Below are positions 47,527-57,440 of a stretch of 64,000 nucleotides of DNA, piece by piece. The notes under the pieces were generated by a model that saw nothing but the letters and a program-made list of their open reading frames with translations, did not search any database and had not been told where the DNA came from. The DNA is from Mariprofundaceae bacterium. GTDB taxonomy: Bacteria; Pseudomonadota; Zetaproteobacteria; Mariprofundales; Mariprofundaceae. Position 1 is the stretch's first letter, and each line of letters opens with the position of its first letter. The position numbers and the translations under genes were made by a program. The DNA lies in contig JAUZQO010000021.1 of the NCBI GenBank assembly GCA_030950925.1, positions 24,953 through 88,952 of the forward strand, written 5' to 3'.

Positions 47527-47724
47527 CTATAGTCGTTTGAGTATGGAACCACACTTTCGTTCATCCTCCGAATCGTCACCCCCGAGTGCTTGTGTCGGGG
47601 GTCTATAGGTAGATTCCCGATACAAGATTTCGGGAATGACGAACTAAGAGGTAGATTTATACGAATCATGACTATATTTAAAAACCTTTAAAAAAATACT
47701 ATTTTAATACTTAAACGACTATAG
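47527..47724. repeat. palindromic repeat copy D with terminal inverted repeats
   Basis: The left end CTATAGTCGTTTGAGTAT (47527-47544) and right end ATACTTAAACGACTATAG (47707-47724) are near-perfect inverted repeats. The core 47575-47640 begins GTCACCCCCGA and ends GGGAATGAC with two hairpins. An inner degenerate right end lies at 47659-47677. The copy begins 3 bases upstream of the dprA start codon. Confidence 0.8.
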
Positions 47725-47789
47725 ATACCCAATACAAGATTTCGGGTATGATGGGAGAGTGGGGTACATTGATACTTAAGCGACTATAG
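47725..47789. repeat. partial palindromic repeat copy E
   Basis: One hairpin unit (ATACCCAATACAAGAT...CGGGTATGA, 47726-47752) and a right terminal repeat ATACTTAAGCGACTATAG (47772-47789). It directly follows copy D, giving a nested or truncated array that fills the dprA-LysM gap. Confidence 0.65.
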
Positions 47790-47811
47790 AAGTGTGTGAA
47801 GCCAATAATGC

Positions 47812-48876
47812 TTATTTTGTATGACTGTTGGCAACAATGTCACCCAAACGAATGGCAGTCGTTGAATAAGTCACCAATGCCAAGGATGCATCCCGTTGTG
47901 CCTTCATAATGATGATTTTGGCAATATCTTCGTTCGGCAAGGTGAGTGATGTTTCTTTGGTGCGATCTTCAATGCGGCGACCAGGCTGATAAATGGAAAG
48001 TATCATACCATTTCTCATGCCATTTTTGAGTCCCAAGTTGATGCCAATGATTTGATTTTGACCTGCTGCTGTACCGTTATTTTGGATATACAAGACACTG
48101 CCATGGAAACGCTGTTTGGGGTTGATTGGGGTAATATGGGTGTTGGTTCTTTTGGCGGGTTTGAGCCGATCACCACGCATGATTGCACGAAATGCTTGGG
48201 TCACAATGCCGCGATAAACACCTTTTTCTTCCGATAGAATTTTGAGGGTACCCAAGTGGTGAATCAATAGACCGATAGTTTTTTTATGGTTCAAGGATTG
48301 AATGGCATCACCTGTACGGAAAATATCAAACGAATCATTGATATGGGTTGGATAGGTTATTTTAAGGTAAATAATATCATTCAGAGTAAAGTGAAAACGA
48401 TTATCTTTACCATCAAGTACATAGCCGACCCCTTTTTCTGGACGTGGGCTGATAAAATCTTGGTGCCTAAGTGCGGTCAGTAACATGCCATTGTCCAAGG
48501 GTGGGTTCAATCGTTCAACGGGTTTGCTGATGATTTTGGGTTGTGGATGAAATGTAGGGGGAGTGGCTTGTTGTTGCTGAGGCGTGAGATTTGGGCGTGC
48601 TTTAAACCAAATTTCATTACCAGGGTATATCAAATCAGGGTTGGTGATGTATAAGTTTTGTTCCCAAACATTCAGCCATTTTTTGGGTTCCTTGAAGAAA
48701 TAATTGGCAATATTCCAGAGTGTATCACCTTTTTTGACAATATAGGGTTGAGGAATATTGGGATTTAAGTCCTCAAGGCTGGCTTGTTCAGGGAGCGTGA
48801 TGACATCGGCATGAGCCAGCAGTGTACTTGATAAAAATAGACTCAATAAGCTGCTTAAGAAGAGAGTGCGAAACAT
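47812..48876 (-). CDS. LysM-domain exported protein
   Basis: From ATG 48876, seven bases after AAGGATG, the product is 354 residues with a signal peptide (FRTLFLSSLLSLFLSSTLLAHA). A LysM peptidoglycan-binding domain follows: YIVKKGDTLWNIANYFFKEP and WLNVWEQNLYITNPDLIYPGNEIWF. The remainder (about 110-354) resembles the conserved proteins encoded beside dprA in many proteobacteria, with no known catalytic motif. The longer frame to 48942 lacks a well-placed ribosome binding site. Confidence 0.88.
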   Translation of the reverse strand: MFRTLFLSSLLSLFLSSTLLAHADVITLPEQASLEDLNPNIPQPYIVKKGDTLWNIANYFFKEPKKWLNVWEQNLYITNPDLIYPGNEIWFKARPNLTPQQQQATPPTFHPQPKIISKPVERLNPPLDNGMLLTALRHQDFISPRPEKGVGYVLDGKDNRFHFTLNDIIYLKITYPTHINDSFDIFRTGDAIQSLNHKKTIGLLIHHLGTLKILSEEKGVYRGIVTQAFRAIMRGDRLKPAKRTNTHITPINPKQRFHGSVLYIQNNGTAAGQNQIIGINLGLKNGMRNGMILSIYQPGRRIEDRTKETSLTLPNEDIAKIIIMKAQRDASLALVTYSTTAIRLGDIVANSHTK

Positions 48877-49014
48877 AATGGTCATCCTTAAATATAAATA
48901 TGGAAAGTGGTGATAGCATGGCATGAAATCATCGGCTCGCAAGTTTGAGGTGAGGATGTTTTTGGAGCCATGGCCCGTTTCTGTTAACAGTTTATATGGG
49001 TGCGGCAGTTTTTT

Positions 49015-49644
49015 TTAGCTTTCACCACCGACCTTCGCTTCCGCGCCTTGCCATAGGCGTACAATATTTTCGTGGTGCCGTGCAATCATTAGAAAAGCTA
49101 AACTGATGCAAAGGGTGAGGGTAGAGATGGGGAGTGCTTGATGTTGAAGTGTAGCAAAAGCCCATGCCAACAAGGGTAGTAAGAAACCAGCCACGATAGA
49201 TGCCAAAGAAACATAACGGGTGAGTTTGAAAAGTAGTAGCCAAATGACAAATGCAGCCAAGGCAACCCAAGGCAACCAAGGCATCAATACACCAAACATG
49301 GTGGCAACGCCTTTCCCCCCTTTGAATTTTAGATAAACAGGAAAAATATGACCCAGAAATGCAGCCAAGGCAACCGCATTGGTGATGTGTGGATTATTTT
49401 GTATAGACATGGCCATAGCGACGGGTAAAGCACCTTTGGCAATGTCGGCAAGCAAGGTACAAATACCCACTTTTTTACCACCTGTACGCATGGCATTGGT
49501 GGCACCGATATTACCACTGCCATGTTCTCTTGGATCTTTGCCTGTGAACCAGCGAGAAAAGAGTAAACCAAAGGGAATGGCTCCCAATAAATAGGCAGCA
49601 AGTATAAGGCATACGAGAAATTCGGGTGTGTGCGTGTTTAACAT
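49015..49644 (-). CDS. plsY: acyl-phosphate glycerol-3-phosphate acyltransferase
   Basis: PlsY makes lysophosphatidic acid from acyl phosphate, the first step of phospholipid synthesis with PlsX. The 209-residue membrane protein has the three signature motifs: GAIPFGLLFSRW with GSGNIGATNAMR, GHIFPVYLKFKGGKGVAT, and the late ARHHENIVRLWQG. It lies between the LysM gene and rpoD, with a terminator on its upstream side. Confidence 0.95.
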   Translation of the reverse strand: MLNTHTPEFLVCLILAAYLLGAIPFGLLFSRWFTGKDPREHGSGNIGATNAMRTGGKKVGICTLLADIAKGALPVAMAMSIQNNPHITNAVALAAFLGHIFPVYLKFKGGKGVATMFGVLMPWLPWVALAAFVIWLLLFKLTRYVSLASIVAGFLLPLLAWAFATLQHQALPISTLTLCISLAFLMIARHHENIVRLWQGAEAKVGGES

Positions 49645-49691
49645 GGTGGTTTCCTACGTTGTAATGGCACTTGCTTGAAATGACTTCATCA

Positions 49692-49722
49692 TAAAAAAAA
49701 GGTGCCGAAGCACCTTTTTTTA
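49692..49722. terminator. rho-independent terminator between rpoD and plsY
   Basis: AAGGTGC CGAA GCACCTT is a perfect 7-bp stem with a tetraloop, flanked by eight A on one side and seven T on the other, so it can act in both directions. For the leftward rpoD transcript the T run is the complement of the A run at 49692. Confidence 0.88.
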
Positions 49723-49741
49723 TTTTATTCATGCCATGAAT

Positions 49742-51712
49742 TTATAATACTTCCAAGTTTTCAGGTGGCGTATCAGCAAAGGTTTTGAGTTTATCCGCCC
49801 GTGATGGATGACGAAGTTTGCGTAAAGCTTTGGCTTCAATTTGACGAATACGCTCACGGGTGACACCAAATTGCTTGCCGACCTCTTCCAAGGTGTGGTC
49901 GGTGTTCATACCGATGCCAAAGCGCATGCGCAACACCTTTTCTTCACGCGATGTGAGATTATCAAGTACGCCCAAGGTTGCTTCTTGCAAGGCTTTATTG
50001 ATGGAAATATCCAAGGGGTTTTCGGCTTTGGAATCTTCAACAAAATCACTCAATTGTGAATCTTCATCATCGCCAATCGGGGTATCCAAAGAAACAGGCT
50101 CTTTGGCAACCTCAAGAATTTGTTCCACTTTATCCAAGGGCATCTCAAGCTTTTCTGCCAACTCTTCTGGGGTGGGTTCACGCCCAATTTCTTGCGCGAT
50201 TTGACGAGAGACACGCATGATTTTATTGATGGTTTCAATCATATGCACTGGAATACGAATGGTACGTGCTTGATCGGCAATGGATCGGGTGATGGCTTGG
50301 CGAATCCACCAAGTCGCATAGGTGGAAAACTTATAACCACGTCGCCATTCAAATTTATCCACAGCTTTCATCAAGCCAATATTACCCTCTTGAATCAAAT
50401 CCAAGAAGCCCAAGCCACGATTGGTATATTTTTTGGCAATAGAAATCACCAAGCGTAAGTTGGCTTCAATCATTTCACGTTTGGCTTGGCGCATTTTTGC
50501 CTCACCCATGGTGAGCTTACGCGCCACGGTTTTTAACTCGGCAATGTCTAATTCGCTTTCTTGCTCAACACGCCGCAAACGACGTTGATTTTCACGAATT
50601 TTGGCACCAAAAGGCTGAATGAGTTCAACCCAAGGTCGATCCGCATGATCTTTTTCAAGAATATCCAACCAACGGTCATCAGATTCATATTCTAGAAAGC
50701 TTTCCAAAAACAACTTGCGTGGCATTTTTGCTTTTAAGGCAAAGTCACGGATGGTGCGTTCATACTTGCGCACGCGGTTGACCGCATTTTTAAAGCGTTG
50801 AACCAAGGCTTCGAGTTGCTTGTTGGAAAAAGGAATGGCAACAATTTCACCCAACATCTGTTGTAACACATTTTCTGCAGTGAGTGCGAGTTCAAGGTTA
50901 TCTGAGTTGCGATCGGCACGTTTTTTGGCTTTTAAAAATTTATCATGAAGTTTCTTTGCAGCATCAAAGTGAATCAGAGCTTTTTCCAACTGCTCTTCTT
51001 TGGTGATGACCGTTTCTTCCATCGGGGTGCCATCGGGCGTGGCGCGACGTTCCTTGATGGCTTTGGATAGCTGTTCTGCGGACATCACGTCTTTTTCGTC
51101 CAGCTCATCATCTTCATCTTCGGATTTGTTGAGGCGTTTCTCATATTCTTTGATGGCAGCGGCATTGATGACCTTATCATCAATATCAAGAATATCACGG
51201 AAGTTCATTTCTTCTTCATTTTCAATCGCTTCATCACGAATTTGAATGACACGTTCGCCCAAGAACATGATTTCACGGAAGGTGGCCGGGCATAGGCAAA
51301 TGGATTCATGCATTTGCAACTTGCCTTCTTCGATACGACGTGCAATTTCAATTTCACCTTCACGGGTCAGCAGTTCCACCGTTCCCATTTCACGCAAATA
51401 CATGCGTACGGGATCATCAATACGAACCACAGTACCCAGTTGTGAGGTGTCGGCACGCAAAGCTGAATCTTCCTTACGTAGACGATCCTTACGCATGGCA
51501 TATTCACCCGTGGGCGCACGCTCTGGATCCACCACTTCGATGTTCATTTCAGTGAAGGTATTGATGACAGATTCAATACGATCCGCAGAAACCAAGCCTT
51601 CGGGCAGATGTTTATTCAGTTCTTGATAGGTGATGTAGCCAGCTTCTTTGCCCTTGGCGACCAAGCTTCCCAGTTCTTTGATGCGTATACTTGGCTGTTT
51701 TGAACGTCTCAT
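49742..51712 (-). CDS. rpoD: RNA polymerase primary sigma factor (sigma70)
   Basis: The 656-residue length fits RpoD with a non-conserved region. It shows region 1.2 ([21 protein letters not shown]), region 2 ([27 protein letters not shown] and [17 protein letters not shown]), region 3 ([11 protein letters not shown]) and region 4 ([19 protein letters not shown] and [20 protein letters not shown]). It closes the rpsU-yqeY-dnaG-rpoD macromolecular synthesis operon and its start overlaps the dnaG stop by 4 bases. Confidence 0.98.
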   Translation of the reverse strand: MRRSKQPSIRIKELGSLVAKGKEAGYITYQELNKHLPEGLVSADRIESVINTFTEMNIEVVDPERAPTGEYAMRKDRLRKEDSALRADTSQLGTVVRIDDPVRMYLREMGTVELLTREGEIEIARRIEEGKLQMHESICLCPATFREIMFLGERVIQIRDEAIENEEEMNFRDILDIDDKVINAAAIKEYEKRLNKSEDEDDELDEKDVMSAEQLSKAIKERRATPDGTPMEETVITKEEQLEKALIHFDAAKKLHDKFLKAKKRADRNSDNLELALTAENVLQQMLGEIVAIPFSNKQLEALVQRFKNAVNRVRKYERTIRDFALKAKMPRKLFLESFLEYESDDRWLDILEKDHADRPWVELIQPFGAKIRENQRRLRRVEQESELDIAELKTVARKLTMGEAKMRQAKREMIEANLRLVISIAKKYTNRGLGFLDLIQEGNIGLMKAVDKFEWRRGYKFSTYATWWIRQAITRSIADQARTIRIPVHMIETINKIMRVSRQIAQEIGREPTPEELAEKLEMPLDKVEQILEVAKEPVSLDTPIGDDEDSQLSDFVEDSKAENPLDISINKALQEATLGVLDNLTSREEKVLRMRFGIGMNTDHTLEEVGKQFGVTRERIRQIEAKALRKLRHPSRADKLKTFADTPPENLEVL

Positions 51713-53463
51713 TCATTACCTCTGCGCTGATCATCCATCTCAGCGTTTATTTCTTTTTGTTCATGTTTTAGCATGGTTTCTAGCTTTTTGAGTTGAGCAA
51801 TTTCGGATAGACTACTGCTCATGGTCATCTTGCGTTCCAATAATGTGATACGCATATCCAGTACAAGGCTGGTGAATTCTAAGTCACTGACAGGTTCCTG
51901 ATTCATCCAGCGGGAAATATTATCGGCAGTGTCGGGGAACTCCCGCTGCCATTGCCTCGCCCATGTCATACTATCGTATGCTTCGGATCCTTGCCGTGAA
52001 AAGGCGTGCGTGTATATCCGATGATAGTGTTGATTGTCAAGAATAAAGTCTTTTGCCTCATCAGGTAAACCTTGCATGCGTTCTGGTTTTTGTAGTAATG
52101 CAGCCAAAAAGTTCTCTGATAACATGGAATGCAAGGTGCGAGATATTGCCCGCATGGGGGGGCGATAAACAGGCTGTTTTGCCTGTGAAACATGCAGTTG
52201 AATGGATGTTTTCTTTTCAACTTCCAGTTTCCATGCTTGTTGAAGGTAGTCATCGGTCATGGTTGAGAGCATTTGGTCTGCTTTTTTTGCCATGCGAGCT
52301 AGACCATCGGCACCAGAACCCGCCAAACGTTGTAGCCCTAAAATCCAAGTGTCCAAACTCGGCGCAGCCTCATTTTCCAAACGATGTTCAAAGGCCTCTT
52401 TGCCTTCTTTTTGCAATAGACTGTCAGGGTCTTCACCATCGGGTAAATATAAAAAACGGGGGCGATGCTCGGGTTTAAGCAGCGGTAACATGCGCTCCAA
52501 TGCTCGCCATGCGGCTTGATAACCAGCCCTATCACCATCAAAACAAAAAATGGGTGATTCACATAGCCGAAATATTTGACGAATTTGAGATTCGCCAATC
52601 GCTGTACCGAGTGGTGCAAGTGCAATGGGTAGATCAAAGGTGGCCAGTGCTAAAACATCCATATAGCCTTCCACAACCAATAGGCTTTTGCGTTTACGGA
52701 TGTGTTCACGGTGTTCTGAATAACCATAGAGTAATTCAGATTTGTGAAAATAAGGGGTTTCGGGAGAATTGAGGTATTTGGCAGCATCACCTTGCATGAT
52801 GCGCCCACCAAAACCAACCATATCACCTTTGCGATCACGAATAGGGAACATCAAGCGATCACGAAAACGATCCCCATAGCCCCGTTCACCCTTGAATAAC
52901 ATGCCAATGTTTTCGAGCGCACTCAAATGCTGTTCATCGTTGCCAAAATGCTGCGCCATAAATCCATAACCCGCAGGCGCAAAGCCAAGTTGATAATGAT
53001 GAACAATATGATCAGGTAAGCCACGCTGTTGAATATAGTGGCGGACATGTTGCGCTTGTGGTGCTTGCAGTTGTTGTTGAAAGGCTTGGGATGCTTGGTT
53101 TAGAAGTACATAGGCTTGTTGACGTTCGGATTTCTCTTTTTTATCTTGTTGATGGTCATAGTCATTTTCGCGAGGCATCTCCATACCTGATTTTTCGGCC
53201 AAATATGTGACTGCTTCTGGAAAGGCATAGCCTGTATGTTCAATAAGGAATTGAATGGCATCACCGCCTTTTCCACAGCCAAAACAATGAAAAAATTGTT
53301 TGTCAGCTGACACGGAAAAAGAAGCACTTTTTTCCTGATGAAAAGGGCATAAGCCCATCCAGTTCGAACCTGAACGTTTTAACTCAACATGTTTGGCAAC
53401 AACCTCAACAATATCGGTGCGTGATAAGACCTCATCAATAAAATTGGGTGAGAAACTCGCCAT
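51709..53463 (-). CDS. dnaG: DNA primase
   Basis: DnaG makes RNA primers for replication. The 584-residue protein has the zinc-binding domain [19 protein letters not shown] with CFGCGKGG, the TOPRIM core with [11 protein letters not shown] and [16 protein letters not shown], and a C-terminal helical helicase-binding region ending near residue 584. It overlaps rpoD by 4 bases. Confidence 0.97.
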   Translation of the reverse strand: MASFSPNFIDEVLSRTDIVEVVAKHVELKRSGSNWMGLCPFHQEKSASFSVSADKQFFHCFGCGKGGDAIQFLIEHTGYAFPEAVTYLAEKSGMEMPRENDYDHQQDKKEKSERQQAYVLLNQASQAFQQQLQAPQAQHVRHYIQQRGLPDHIVHHYQLGFAPAGYGFMAQHFGNDEQHLSALENIGMLFKGERGYGDRFRDRLMFPIRDRKGDMVGFGGRIMQGDAAKYLNSPETPYFHKSELLYGYSEHREHIRKRKSLLVVEGYMDVLALATFDLPIALAPLGTAIGESQIRQIFRLCESPIFCFDGDRAGYQAAWRALERMLPLLKPEHRPRFLYLPDGEDPDSLLQKEGKEAFEHRLENEAAPSLDTWILGLQRLAGSGADGLARMAKKADQMLSTMTDDYLQQAWKLEVEKKTSIQLHVSQAKQPVYRPPMRAISRTLHSMLSENFLAALLQKPERMQGLPDEAKDFILDNQHYHRIYTHAFSRQGSEAYDSMTWARQWQREFPDTADNISRWMNQEPVSDLEFTSLVLDMRITLLERKMTMSSSLSEIAQLKKLETMLKHEQKEINAEMDDQRRGNE

Positions 53464-53472
53464 AAAGGCTGT

Positions 53473-53916
53473 TTACGCGCCCTGTAAAGCTTTCTTCACG
53501 AGTGACGATGCGATGCCCATATCTGCTTTGCCATCAATATTGGGTCGTAAAATGGCCATGACTTTACCCATATCACGCATGGATGTTGCACCGCTTTCAG
53601 ATACTGCATCTTGCACAGCCTGAGTCACTTCATCATCACTAAGCTGTTCGGGGAGATAGACTTGTAAAAATTCAATTTCAGCCAATTCTTGTTCGGCAAG
53701 GTCAGCACGATTTGCTTCTGTATATTGTGTGGCAGCATCTTTGCGTTGTTTGATGGCTTTACCAACAACGACAATGACATCTTCAGAGCTTAAAGGATGC
53801 CCAAGTTTAATCTCAAAATCTTTTAAAGCTGCGCGTAACATGCGAATCACGCTCAGTTTCACTTTGTTTTTATCACGCATGGCTTGTTTCATATCTTCGG
53901 TGATTTGTTGAAGCAT
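53473..53916 (-). CDS. GatB/YqeY domain protein
   Basis: From ATG 53916 with an AAGGAG site, the product is 147 residues: DMKQAMRDKNKVKLSVIRMLRAALKDFEI at the start and DMGKVMAILRPNIDGKADMGIASSLVKKAL at the end. YqeY proteins resemble the tail of the GatB amidotransferase subunit and bind tRNA-like RNA; exact role is unknown. Its place between rpsU and dnaG is conserved in many bacteria. Confidence 0.93.
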   Translation of the reverse strand: MLQQITEDMKQAMRDKNKVKLSVIRMLRAALKDFEIKLGHPLSSEDVIVVVGKAIKQRKDAATQYTEANRADLAEQELAEIEFLQVYLPEQLSDDEVTQAVQDAVSESGATSMRDMGKVMAILRPNIDGKADMGIASSLVKKALQGA

Positions 53917-53950
53917 GGGAAACTCCTTATTTCTTTGGGGGTAAACCAAC

Positions 53951-53976
53951 AACGCCGAGCGCAAAGGCTCGGCGTT
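53951..53976 (-). terminator. hairpin between rpsU and yqeY
   Basis: AACGCCGAGC and GCTCGGCGTT form a perfect 10-bp stem with a 6-base loop. On the leftward transcript it is followed by GTTGGTTT rather than a clean T run, so it may work as an attenuator or processing site inside the macromolecular synthesis operon rather than a full terminator. E. coli has a terminator/attenuator in the matching position. Confidence 0.55.
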
Positions 53977-54014
53977 ATCATATACAATGACATGCTTATA
54001 GCATGAAATCGAAC

Positions 54015-54230
54015 TTAGTACTCGCGGTTTTCACGCATGCGAACACGACGTAAACGCTTCATCAAACGCTTACGCGCTGCGGCTTCTTTGTGTTTTCTTG
54101 CAATCGAAGGCTTTTGATAGCATTCACGACGGCGGCAATCAGAAATCACGCCACCACGCTCCACTTGTTTACGGAAACGCTTAATCGCCAATTCAATGGG
54201 TTCATCAGAATTTACTCTTACTCCTGGCAT
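54015..54230 (-). CDS. rpsU: 30S ribosomal protein S21
   Basis: From ATG 54230 the product is 71 residues: MPGVRVNSDEPIELAIKRF, KQVERGGVISDCRRRECY and a basic C-terminal helix rich in Arg and Lys. This matches S21, needed for initiation. It heads the operon with yqeY, dnaG and rpoD. A longer frame to 54296 is not needed. Confidence 0.96.
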   Translation of the reverse strand: MPGVRVNSDEPIELAIKRFRKQVERGGVISDCRRRECYQKPSIARKHKEAAARKRLMKRLRRVRMRENREY

Positions 54231-54362
54231 ATCAACATCACCCCCTTCGATTACACATCGATAAAACTGAACAATCACAGAGTGATTGCAATCCACTTTC
54301 TGCCCTGCACGCTTGCCGACTTAAAAATCAGTGGTAACGCCATGCAAAAAGGGTCGCGCATT

Positions 54363-55931
54363 ATGAGTTCGAAGCAAAACAAGTCAAATTCCCTATCTTC
54401 CAGTGTGTTAAAAGGAGTCGCGAAAGTGGGAAGCTGGAGCATGCTTTCGCGTGTATTGGGCTTTGTGCGTGATATTTTGATTGCACGCCTGCTGGGTGCA
54501 AGCCCTTTGGCCGATGCCTTTTTTGTGGCATTAAAATTACCCAACTTTTTTCGCCGTATGTTTGCAGAAGGCACGCTGACGGTGGCATTGGTGCCTGTTC
54601 TAGCGGAAGAACGTCAAAAAAGTGAAGAGGATGCGCATGCATATTTGAATGCTTTGGCAGGCATGTTGTTGGCAGCACTGCTGCTCATGACAGTATTGGG
54701 CATATTTTTTATGCCTTGGTTGTTGCTTGCATTTGCGCCTGGATTTCATGATGAGCCTGAACGTTGGCATCAAGCCTTGCATCTTGCTCGTTGGATGTTC
54801 CCTTATTTGGCACTGATTTCCTTGGCGGCGATGTCTTGGGCTGTATTGAATGCTTATCGCAAGTTTTCGGTGGCAGCAGCCAGCCCCGCGTTGCTCAATA
54901 TTGCCATTATTTTTGCAGCAATTGTGCTCGCACCATCGTTTGATAATCCAGCCGAAGCCTTGGCAGTGGGCGTGATACTTGGTGGTATATTGCAGTTGGC
55001 TATTCAGTTTCCTGCCTTAAAACGCATTGGTTGGATTCCGAAGCCGACTTGGCGACCACATATGCCAGCCATTGCCAAAACCATGCTGTTATTTGGTCCT
55101 GCTGTGTTAAGCATTGCGGCAGTGCAAATCAATATTTTGGTCGGTACGATTTTAGCGACCTTATTGCCTGCTGGAGCCGTATCTTATTTATATTATGCAG
55201 ATCGTATTGTGCAATTGCCTTTGGCTTTGTTTGGCATTGCAATGGGGACAGTGTTGCTCCCCACCTTATCGGAGCATTTGGCACATAAACGTTTGGCAGA
55301 AGCACAGCATGACCTACGGCAGGGTTTGGTTTGGTTGGTTTGGTTGACCTTGCCTGCGATGGTGGGTTTATTGTATTTGGCAGAACCGATTATTCGCACC
55401 TTGTTTGAGTATGGTAAGTTTGATATAGATGATGCACAAGCAACAAGTCATGCCCTGCAAGCTTATGCTATCGGCTTGATGGCTTTTTGTTGGGCAAGGG
55501 TGCTGTCTATTGCATGTTATGCGGAACAAGATGCCAAAGCTCCGATGCGTTATGCGGCGGTTAGTGTGGGTGTTAATATTGTTTTAGCGCTGATACTGAT
55601 TAAGCCCATGGGCTATGTCGGTTTGGCCCTGGCGACAGCCTTGGCATCCTTTGTCAATGTGGGGCTTTTATGGCGGCGGATTCATCGGCAACAAGGCGGG
55701 CTTTTGGATGCAAGCTGTATCAAACGGATATTGTGTGCGGTTTTGGCATGTCTACCGATGGTGTTGGTTTTACAAGTCATGGAACAGATGTGGGCATTCC
55801 CTGATGCAAGTAAGTTATGGCAGTTTGTGTGGCTAACAATGGTTATTTTTGTATCTGCTGGTGTTTATTTCGTCAGTACATGGTTGCTTGGTGAGAAAAA
55901 ATATATCCATGCTGGTGGGGGGAAAAAATGA
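54363..55931 (+). CDS. murJ: lipid II flippase MurJ
   Basis: MurJ moves lipid II to the periplasmic face for peptidoglycan synthesis. From ATG 54363, preceded by AAAAAGGG, the product is 522 residues with about 14 helices, and has MLSRVLGFVRDILIARLLG, ADAFFVALKLPNFFRRMFAEG and ALFGIAMGTVLLPTLSEH. The frame is open further upstream to 54090 over the divergent rpsU gene but that part does not look like MurJ. It overlaps the next gene by 4 bases. Confidence 0.96.
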   Translation: MSSKQNKSNSLSSSVLKGVAKVGSWSMLSRVLGFVRDILIARLLGASPLADAFFVALKLPNFFRRMFAEGTLTVALVPVLAEERQKSEEDAHAYLNALAGMLLAALLLMTVLGIFFMPWLLLAFAPGFHDEPERWHQALHLARWMFPYLALISLAAMSWAVLNAYRKFSVAAASPALLNIAIIFAAIVLAPSFDNPAEALAVGVILGGILQLAIQFPALKRIGWIPKPTWRPHMPAIAKTMLLFGPAVLSIAAVQINILVGTILATLLPAGAVSYLYYADRIVQLPLALFGIAMGTVLLPTLSEHLAHKRLAEAQHDLRQGLVWLVWLTLPAMVGLLYLAEPIIRTLFEYGKFDIDDAQATSHALQAYAIGLMAFCWARVLSIACYAEQDAKAPMRYAAVSVGVNIVLALILIKPMGYVGLALATALASFVNVGLLWRRIHRQQGGLLDASCIKRILCAVLACLPMVLVLQVMEQMWAFPDASKLWQFVWLTMVIFVSAGVYFVSTWLLGEKKYIHAGGGKK

Positions 55932-56743
55932 TGATCAGAGATACTTTGGTATTTGATATTGAAACGGTTGCTGATGCTGAATCGGCACGTCGGTTACTGG
56001 GTTGCCCTGAACTTTCAGATATACAGGCACGTGATGCTTTGGCTAAATATTTTCGGGACAAAACCGACGGCAAGAATGATTTCCCTCGGCAACCGTTTCA
56101 TCAAGTGGTGGCCATCAGTTATGTGCATTTGCTGCATGAACGTGATACGCATGGTTCACAATGGATACTCAAACGCATTGCCAGCGGTGGTGTGGCAGAA
56201 ACTTCTGAAAAAGAATTGTTGGAAGGTTTTTTTCATTTGATTGAAACGCGCACACCACAACTGGTGAGCTTTAATGGACGTAGCTTTGATATGCCTGTGT
56301 TGAAATATCGAGCGATGAGGCATGGTCTATCATGCCCTCGGTGGTTCTCGGCAGGTGATCGGTGGAACAATTATGAATCCCGTTACTCCTCAGTTTATCA
56401 TCTGGACTTGTTGGAAGTGCTTTCAGACTACGGGGCTTCCGCGCGTTGTTCGATGGATGAGGTGGCTGCTGTATTTGAAATACCAGGAAAGCTCGAGGTG
56501 GCAGGCAGTGATGTTCGTCGTTTGTTTGAATCGGGGGATATTTCGGCGATTCGTCATTATTGCGAAATGGATGTGTGCACCACATTATTGATTTTCTTGC
56601 GCTGGCAGTTGTTTCAAGGCATTTTGAACGATGTGGCTTATGCACAGCTATTGCAAAGCTTGCGAAACTATTTGAATGCTGAGCGTGAAGAAAAACCACA
56701 TTTTATGCGTTTTTTGGAAGCTTGGGATGAAGGCATGTCATAA
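55928..56743 (+). CDS. predicted 3'-5' exonuclease, PolB-like
   Basis: The 271-residue product has the DnaQ-like acidic motifs: FDIETVADAESARRLLG (Exo I), VSFNGRSFDMPVLKYRAM (Exo II) and RHYCEMDVCTTLLIFLRW (Exo III, with Asp). The set fits the family of predicted 3'-5' exonucleases related to the proofreading domain of PolB, here without a polymerase. Function is unassigned, perhaps repair. The start overlaps the murJ stop as ATGA. Confidence 0.9.
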   Translation: MMIRDTLVFDIETVADAESARRLLGCPELSDIQARDALAKYFRDKTDGKNDFPRQPFHQVVAISYVHLLHERDTHGSQWILKRIASGGVAETSEKELLEGFFHLIETRTPQLVSFNGRSFDMPVLKYRAMRHGLSCPRWFSAGDRWNNYESRYSSVYHLDLLEVLSDYGASARCSMDEVAAVFEIPGKLEVAGSDVRRLFESGDISAIRHYCEMDVCTTLLIFLRWQLFQGILNDVAYAQLLQSLRNYLNAEREEKPHFMRFLEAWDEGMS

Positions 56744-56870
56744 TCTTTGTGATCTTTGTGATGTGTGTCACACATAAGTCTATTGTTGTTGTAAGGGTGC
56801 GCCGCTTGATGTGATGTTTTAAGCAAGTAAGCGGGTGAATACCCGAAGAATATGGATAGGGAGTGATGTC

Positions 56871-57440
56871 ATGGCACATCCACAGGTTGTGTGGAGTTTG
56901 TTTGTACGTATCTTTCACTGGAGCTTGGTCATTTTGTTTGTGTTGGCTTATATTACATCCTCCAGCGGTGATGATGATTGGCACATGATTCTGGGTTATG
57001 CTGTGACAGTGTTATTGGTAGCGCGAATCCTTTATGGTCTTTTTAGTTCGGGTTATGGTCGGTTTAGCCGATTTATTTATTCACCCAAGGTGATTTGGTC
57101 GCATGCAAAGGGTATTGTTCAAGGTAAACCTGCGCATTATGAAGGGCATAGCCCGATGGGCGCTGCCATGGTGTTTGCCCTCATAGGGTGTTTACTTACA
57201 TTGGTGTTTGCAGGTTTAATCTACCAAAGTTGGGGTGAATATGAAGGGCCTCTTTGGTGGCTAGGCTTCATGCCTGCTGATGGCTTTGCACATGAAATGT
57301 GGGATTTGCATAAATGGTTGCCCGATATTTTGATCGGTTTAATTGTGTTGCACGTTTTGGGGGTCTTATTAGCTTGCGTCCAACATCGTGAAAATTTGGT
57401 GCGAGCCATGGTCACTGGTAAAAAATGTTCGGGGGAATGA
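56871..57440 (+). CDS. cytochrome b561 (bacterial type)
   Basis: From ATG 56871 with an AGGGAG site, the 189-residue protein has four membrane helices with His ligands: VRIFHWSLVILFVLAYITSS, DWHMILGYAVTVLLVARILYG, and a late HEMWDLHKWLPDILIGLIVLHVLGVLLA. This is the bacterial di-haem b561 fold, which passes electrons between quinol and periplasmic c cytochromes. It opens a unit with the His-rich membrane protein, the SHP/DUF1924 cytochrome and DHC-1, an arrangement like the shp-dhc-cytb clusters of Rhodobacter and Shewanella. Confidence 0.92.
   Translation: MAHPQVVWSLFVRIFHWSLVILFVLAYITSSSGDDDWHMILGYAVTVLLVARILYGLFSSGYGRFSRFIYSPKVIWSHAKGIVQGKPAHYEGHSPMGAAMVFALIGCLLTLVFAGLIYQSWGEYEGPLWWLGFMPADGFAHEMWDLHKWLPDILIGLIVLHVLGVLLACVQHRENLVRAMVTGKKCSGE

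Noticed and set aside
36844..47789. CRISPR array from repeated palindromes
   Set aside because: The copies lie kilobases apart in separate gaps, vary in order, and have no regular spacers or cas genes.
54090..54362. N-terminal extension of murJ
   Set aside because: This part overlaps rpsU on the other strand, and MurJ homology begins after ATG 54363, which has a ribosome binding site.
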